A DNA stretch of 64,000 nt from Apostichopus japonicus (taxonomy: Eukaryota; Echinodermata; Holothuroidea; Aspidochirotida; Stichopodidae). The notes below the pieces were generated by a model. It was not told where the DNA came from. It saw only the letters and a program-made list of their open reading frames with translations, and ran no database searches. Made by a program: the position numbers and the translations under genes. The stretch covers positions 29,981,001 to 30,045,000 of the forward strand of contig NC_092568.1 in the NCBI RefSeq assembly GCF_037975245.1, in the 5' to 3' direction. Shown one piece after another: positions 60,012 to 64,000 of this stretch (its first letter is position 1; every line of letters begins with the position of its first letter).

Positions 60012-61717
60012 CAGTGGCGTCACCAGACTTTTCAGTCTGGGGGGCACAGGGGGGGCACCAGCATTTGATGGGGGGCACTTAGGTGGATACGGACCGCCGT
60101 CCTAGGGGAGGGGTCTAAGGGGAGGGGGTGCCCCCTCCAGGCGCGGCGGAACGGGAAAATATTGGGTTGGGGGGCTAATGTGTAGAGACTATCTAAGCGG
60201 AGCGCCACCATCGGTTGGCGCGGAGCGTACAAGAAAATTTTGGGTTTTTCAACCCCCAGATGGCCGGAAACGGCACTTCCCGAGTGTTTTATGCTGCTAA
60301 TACCTAGCCCTAAAATATGGGTCTCAAGCCTGCAATTTCTCAGATTGCACGTAAAAGTCTGTAAAAACATTGTAATTTGTATATTCGATAGTGTTTTAAG
60401 AGAGTAGCTATTACTCGTAGTGTACTCGCAAGGACGTTTTTGAGTGTAGTAAGGAGATGTTGGAGAACTGGCTGAAATGAAGCAAGTCATTGGCCTAAGA
60501 CGAAGTTGTGTTGCGCTTACCGGTACTCACACTCACTGCTTCCACTTTTCAAGGGGCGTGAAGACGCGGTTGGGGTGACAATGTGGTCTATAGCCAGGGG
60601 ACGGGCCGAGGGTCCCCCCAGCATTTACTAAAATTATTACACCTATAAAGTATACGTGTGCATCGGACAGATCGACAAGTATGCATTGAAAAATGGGCAG
60701 ATGCACGCTTCGGAGCCTTGGTAAATATTGGGGGGGGGGGCTTATCATGCATTTGCCCCTCAACTTTTTCATTGGGGGGGGGCTGAGCCCCCAAGCTCCC
60801 CCGGTTCCGCCGCCACTGCCCCCTCCCCTTTGGAAAATTTTCGCATACGGAGGATGGGCTAGATGCAAAATGCTGCCACATTTGATGCTAAATTCGATCT
60901 GAAGATATCTCCAGAAATTGCTATTTTTGAGGTAATGATTTTAACAAGGCGCAGAATTTTGCAGAAGATATTTGTCGATATTATGCCTAACCCTATATCA
61001 ATAGAACCTACATTTGTTGAATTAATGTGTGCATGACCCCCGACTCCTTTCTTGTCCTTCTCGTTTTCGCCCATTATCTATTAAGATGTAACAGGTTCCA
61101 GCATCGTTATTGGCTCCTATCATGGATCTCACCATGCAATCCAAAGTTTGATCACACATCGAGTATGGCTTAGTATGCAGGTGTGAACATTCGCCATTTG
61201 TTCCTACAAGCATCTGACCTCAAATGACCTCTGCACCCCCTACACAACAGGGTTAATATATGGGTCCACAAATATAGGCAAGTGTGGTGCCTGCGGACCC
61301 TCACATTCTCACATTTCGTCAGCTCCTAACCTGTCAACCTCAGACCAAGGCAACATATTGCAGTACCCTCCCTTCTCACAGTCATGTAGCTCGCGAAGTG
61401 GGCGTGTATATCCGCTGGTATGGCGTGAGTACTGACACATTCAATGTAAATATCGACACATGTTGTGATGGCGCGGGTTACGACTTCGATACCCGACGTT
61501 CAAGGATAAACTTTTTCATTTTTTCGCAGCTCATTTGAAGAAAATACGAATTACTGTGCTTCTTTGTCCTTTGTTGAAAAACCAACTCAGATGATGGGAG
61601 TTGAATATAACAAAATATATATATATATTTTTACCAACCCAAATCTCAGATGGGGGGGGGCACTAGGTTTTCCAGGGGGGCACGTGCCCCCCTGGCCCCC
61701 CCTTGGCCACGCCACTG
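60012..61717. mobile_element. 1.7-kb hAT-like element with exact 8-bp target duplication
   Basis: Begins CAGTGGCGTCACCAGAC and ends CTTGGCCACGCCACTG, with inverted termini. GGCTTGGT flanks it exactly (60004-60011 and 61718-61725). Its interior includes the nested element at 60138-60818 and about 900 bp with no transposase frame; non-autonomous. Confidence 0.88.
60138..60818. mobile_element. hAT-like element nested inside 60012-61717
   Basis: Ends CAGGCGCGGCGGAACGGG and GGTTCCGCCGCCACTG are inverted. GCCCCCTC is present on both sides (60130-60137 and 60818-60825); the exact edges are ambiguous by one base because the flank is C-rich. It has the shared core at 60191-60210. Confidence 0.75.
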
Positions 61718-61943
61718 GGCTTGGTAGGTTATAATTTTACTGCAATCGAATTAACCACTTTTGCCAGCTCATTTTGGAGGCTTAAAATAGTGCATGCCAT
61801 TTTGTTGACACAAATAAATAAAACATACTGGAATTTGAAAAGAAAAAGTGTGATACAGAATTCACGAAGGATCCCGTTTTGTCGGATACCATTGAGTTAC
61901 CATTTTGGTTTCCCCCCTCAAATCAAAGTCTTGATTATACCAA

Positions 61944-62563
61944 CTTCCGCCACCCTGGTTCGATGTTAAGACATACACCTTTATATAGGTTATATCTTCC
62001 GCCACCCTGGTTCGATGTTACGACATCCACCTTCGTGAAGGTGACATCTTCCGCCACCCAGTTCGATGTTACGACATCCACCTTCGTGAAGGTGACATCT
62101 TCCGCCACCCGGTTCGATGTTACGACATCCACCTTTGTAAAGGTGACATCTTCCGCCAGCCGGGTTCGATGTTACGACATCCACCTTTGTAAAGGTGACA
62201 TCTTCCGCCAACCGGTTCGATGTTACGACATGCACCTTCAAAGGTTACATCTTCCGCCACCTGGTTCGATGTTACGACATCCACCTTTGTAAAGGTACAT
62301 CTTCCGCCACCCGGTTCGATGTTACGACATCCACCTTTGTAAAGGTGACATCTTCCGCCAACCGGGTTCGATGTTACGACATCCACCTTTGTAATGGTGA
62401 CATCTTCCGCCACCCTGGTTCGATGTTACGACATCCACCTTTGTAAAGGTGACATCTTCCGCCAGTCTGGTTCGATGTTACAATATCCACCTTTGTAAAG
62501 GTGACATATTCCGCCACCCGGTTCGATGTTACGACATACACCTTTTTAAACTTTACATTTCCG
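61944..62563. repeat. 12-unit ~52-bp minisatellite with internal hairpins
   Basis: Twelve units of 49-53 bp, each CTTCCGCCACC, GGTTCGATGTTACGACATCC, then CACCTTTGTAAAGGTGACAT. Two inverted repeats lie in each unit: GATGT/ACATC and CACCTTT/AAAGGTG. Units 2 and 3 have CACCTTC/GAAGGTG instead. First and last units are the most divergent. Confidence 0.93.
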
Positions 62564-63705
62564 ATCCTAGACAGGCCGCTATTTCAATCATTTTCCCTTT
62601 CTCCTATACTAAAACGTCGCAACTTCGAGTTTGTGTAAATACTGATAACAATTGGATCAGATACGCGAAAAAGGTACTTTGTATTGAAACTGATCGTGAA
62701 AATAACACTATAGTATACTAAACTATATAACCTATAGAAGATATATCATGATATTGTCTGTATATGAATGATTTCAATGAGTTTTGTGCGTATGTGTGTA
62801 TGCGTGTGTGTCCTATCAACGGCGAGTATGCAGCGTATATATCCTATGTTTTAATGTGTTTTCAGCAGCACTGTGAATATAGGCTTATCACTGACCGTTG
62901 CTCTCACAACAGATATGAACCATTACCTCTATAGATGAATGTAATATTAGTGATTGTGCATTTTCCTATATGCAACTAAAGAAACTATTAAAATCAGAAG
63001 GCAGCGTTTAAAAGTGTTTTCCTTATTTTCGTCATATTAATAATGAAACTTCTATCGAAAAAACTAGTGAAAAAATAGTTACGTTTGTTTTTGCCGGAAA
63101 TGTTAAATTTTGTAAGCCGTCATATAGGCTATCATACTAAATACATTTTCGGTTTATAAAAATAAAGTACTATCGACTTTATCCAGAGAAGTTTAAAACC
63201 CGATCTGTCCAGCTTTACAGCTCAACGAAAAGTAATTCATAATTCATATTTTTTGTGCATATTTTCTGGTATTACGTTATTACTCATGAACTTACAAGGT
63301 AAGTCTACAGCTCTGATATCAAACTTATATAAAATACATAAATATATATAGGCCTATACGTTTGTGTTAAATTCTTGTTTTATCCTATGACTGTAAGATA
63401 TATTTTAAGTTCCGCTTCGAAGTGGAGCTTAATTTTCTTTGCGGGATTTGGAATTGAAATATTCATGAGCAAAATAAAAGGAAAAAAAGAAAGCAAGAAT
63501 AAGATATCATGGATTTGGACTCAGAAAGACCACAATTTGAAGTACTTTGCACCCTATTACATCTGACACAGATAAAGAGTCTGTTTTCGTTGAATATTTA
63601 TATAGGCTATGTGTTATAAATCTGTATTAAACCACAATAAGGGTTATACGTACTTGTATGGCAAGAGTTAGTTACACTCTGTAACTCAGTTCTAAGTTGC
63701 ATGGT
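62564..63705. other. Intergenic
   Basis: AT-rich with a TG-rich patch (62788-62812). No supported gene. Confidence 0.4.
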
Positions 63706-64000
63706 GAGACTCCCGTTCCTTTAAAGGGTGTGAAGACTCGCGCACAAAGAAACGTCTCATGCCGGTTATCTGACCTAGTTTCGAATGAGGTGTAACAGAA
63801 GTGTTAGACACTACCATCAATCCCAGAATACACACACACAGCAATTGCTACCGTCGGTAATTAGACACTAGTGCACAGTCAGTACATGCAGCTACGGTCA
63901 ATACCCACAACACAGTATACATATATTAGCAGCGATGGACATCTCAGGTCCAGATAAAAGATAACAAGGTATCACGTTTCATAACTGTCTGCATTTTGTA
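63706..64000 (-). repeat. Inverted repeat arm B, continues past window
   Basis: Reverse-complement match to 52560-52853. The match is still running at the last base, so this copy is incomplete here. Confidence 0.85.

Noticed and set aside
60032-60490. A recurring peptide (FLYAPRQPMVALRLDS-like) in the antisense frame of five MITE copies
   Set aside because: It is the translation of the shared non-coding core. Substitutions between copies are not concentrated at third codon positions and the frame ends at different places in each copy.
61935-62446. CRISPR-like array of repeats
   Set aside because: The units are contiguous tandem copies with no unique spacers, and the genome is eukaryotic. 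The frames through it on both strands are repeat artefacts.

Overview
The window is animal nuclear DNA. It is AT-rich, with spliced genes, long introns and very many transposon remnants. The best-resolved gene, a four-exon TCTE1/DRC5 (flagellar dynein regulatory complex) orthologue, places it in a ciliated metazoan. A P-loop sulfotransferase-like gene and a scattered TAGGCCTA palindrome resemble what I know of echinoderm and other invertebrate deuterostome genomes. An echinoderm, possibly a sea cucumber, is my best guess, not a proof.

Genes, left to right. (1) A single-exon alpha-1,3-fucosyltransferase (GT10) on the minus strand, 1070-2209. (2) TCTE1/DRC5 on the plus strand, four exons from 7312 to 12000, predicting 506 aa in a consistent reading phase. 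(3) A two-exon P-loop sulfotransferase-like gene on the minus strand, 26277 to 20579, with a 4.7-kb intron that has collected repeats. (4) A duplicated, signal-peptide-like candidate first exon on the minus strand, at 28514-28607 and 29235-29328. (5) A terminal exon with a transmembrane helix and basic tail at 44582-44794 plus. (6) The first exon of a two-pore (K2P) potassium channel at 54458-54773 plus; its other exons must lie beyond the window. These genes have unrelated jobs (Golgi glycosylation, ciliary motility, ion conductance) and show no sign of acting as a cluster.

Mobile DNA dominates the rest. Two 5'-truncated non-LTR retrotransposon reverse transcriptases lie at 14517-16394 (minus) and 42520-44247 (plus). 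At least nine short hAT-like elements, several with exact 8-bp target duplications, are spread from 5 to 62 kb. Eight copies of one roughly 100-bp core occur inside elements with different ends. There are clear nested insertions at 24467-24713, 58080-58715, 60012-61717 and probably 50740-52486.

The most unusual signals are near-perfect palindromes of only 29-49 bp, each bracketed by an exact 7-8 bp direct repeat as if inserted by a transposase (6455-6503, 21487-21515, 41692-41730; a fourth at 24467-24713 has itself been hit by another element). Next are a 12-unit minisatellite whose internal hairpin shows compensating base changes (61944-62563), a TIR-bounded block of GATATC-centred palindromic repeats (3641-5050), and a 970-bp TIR element holding a tRNA-like sequence and an exact 55-bp tandem duplication (33487-34456).
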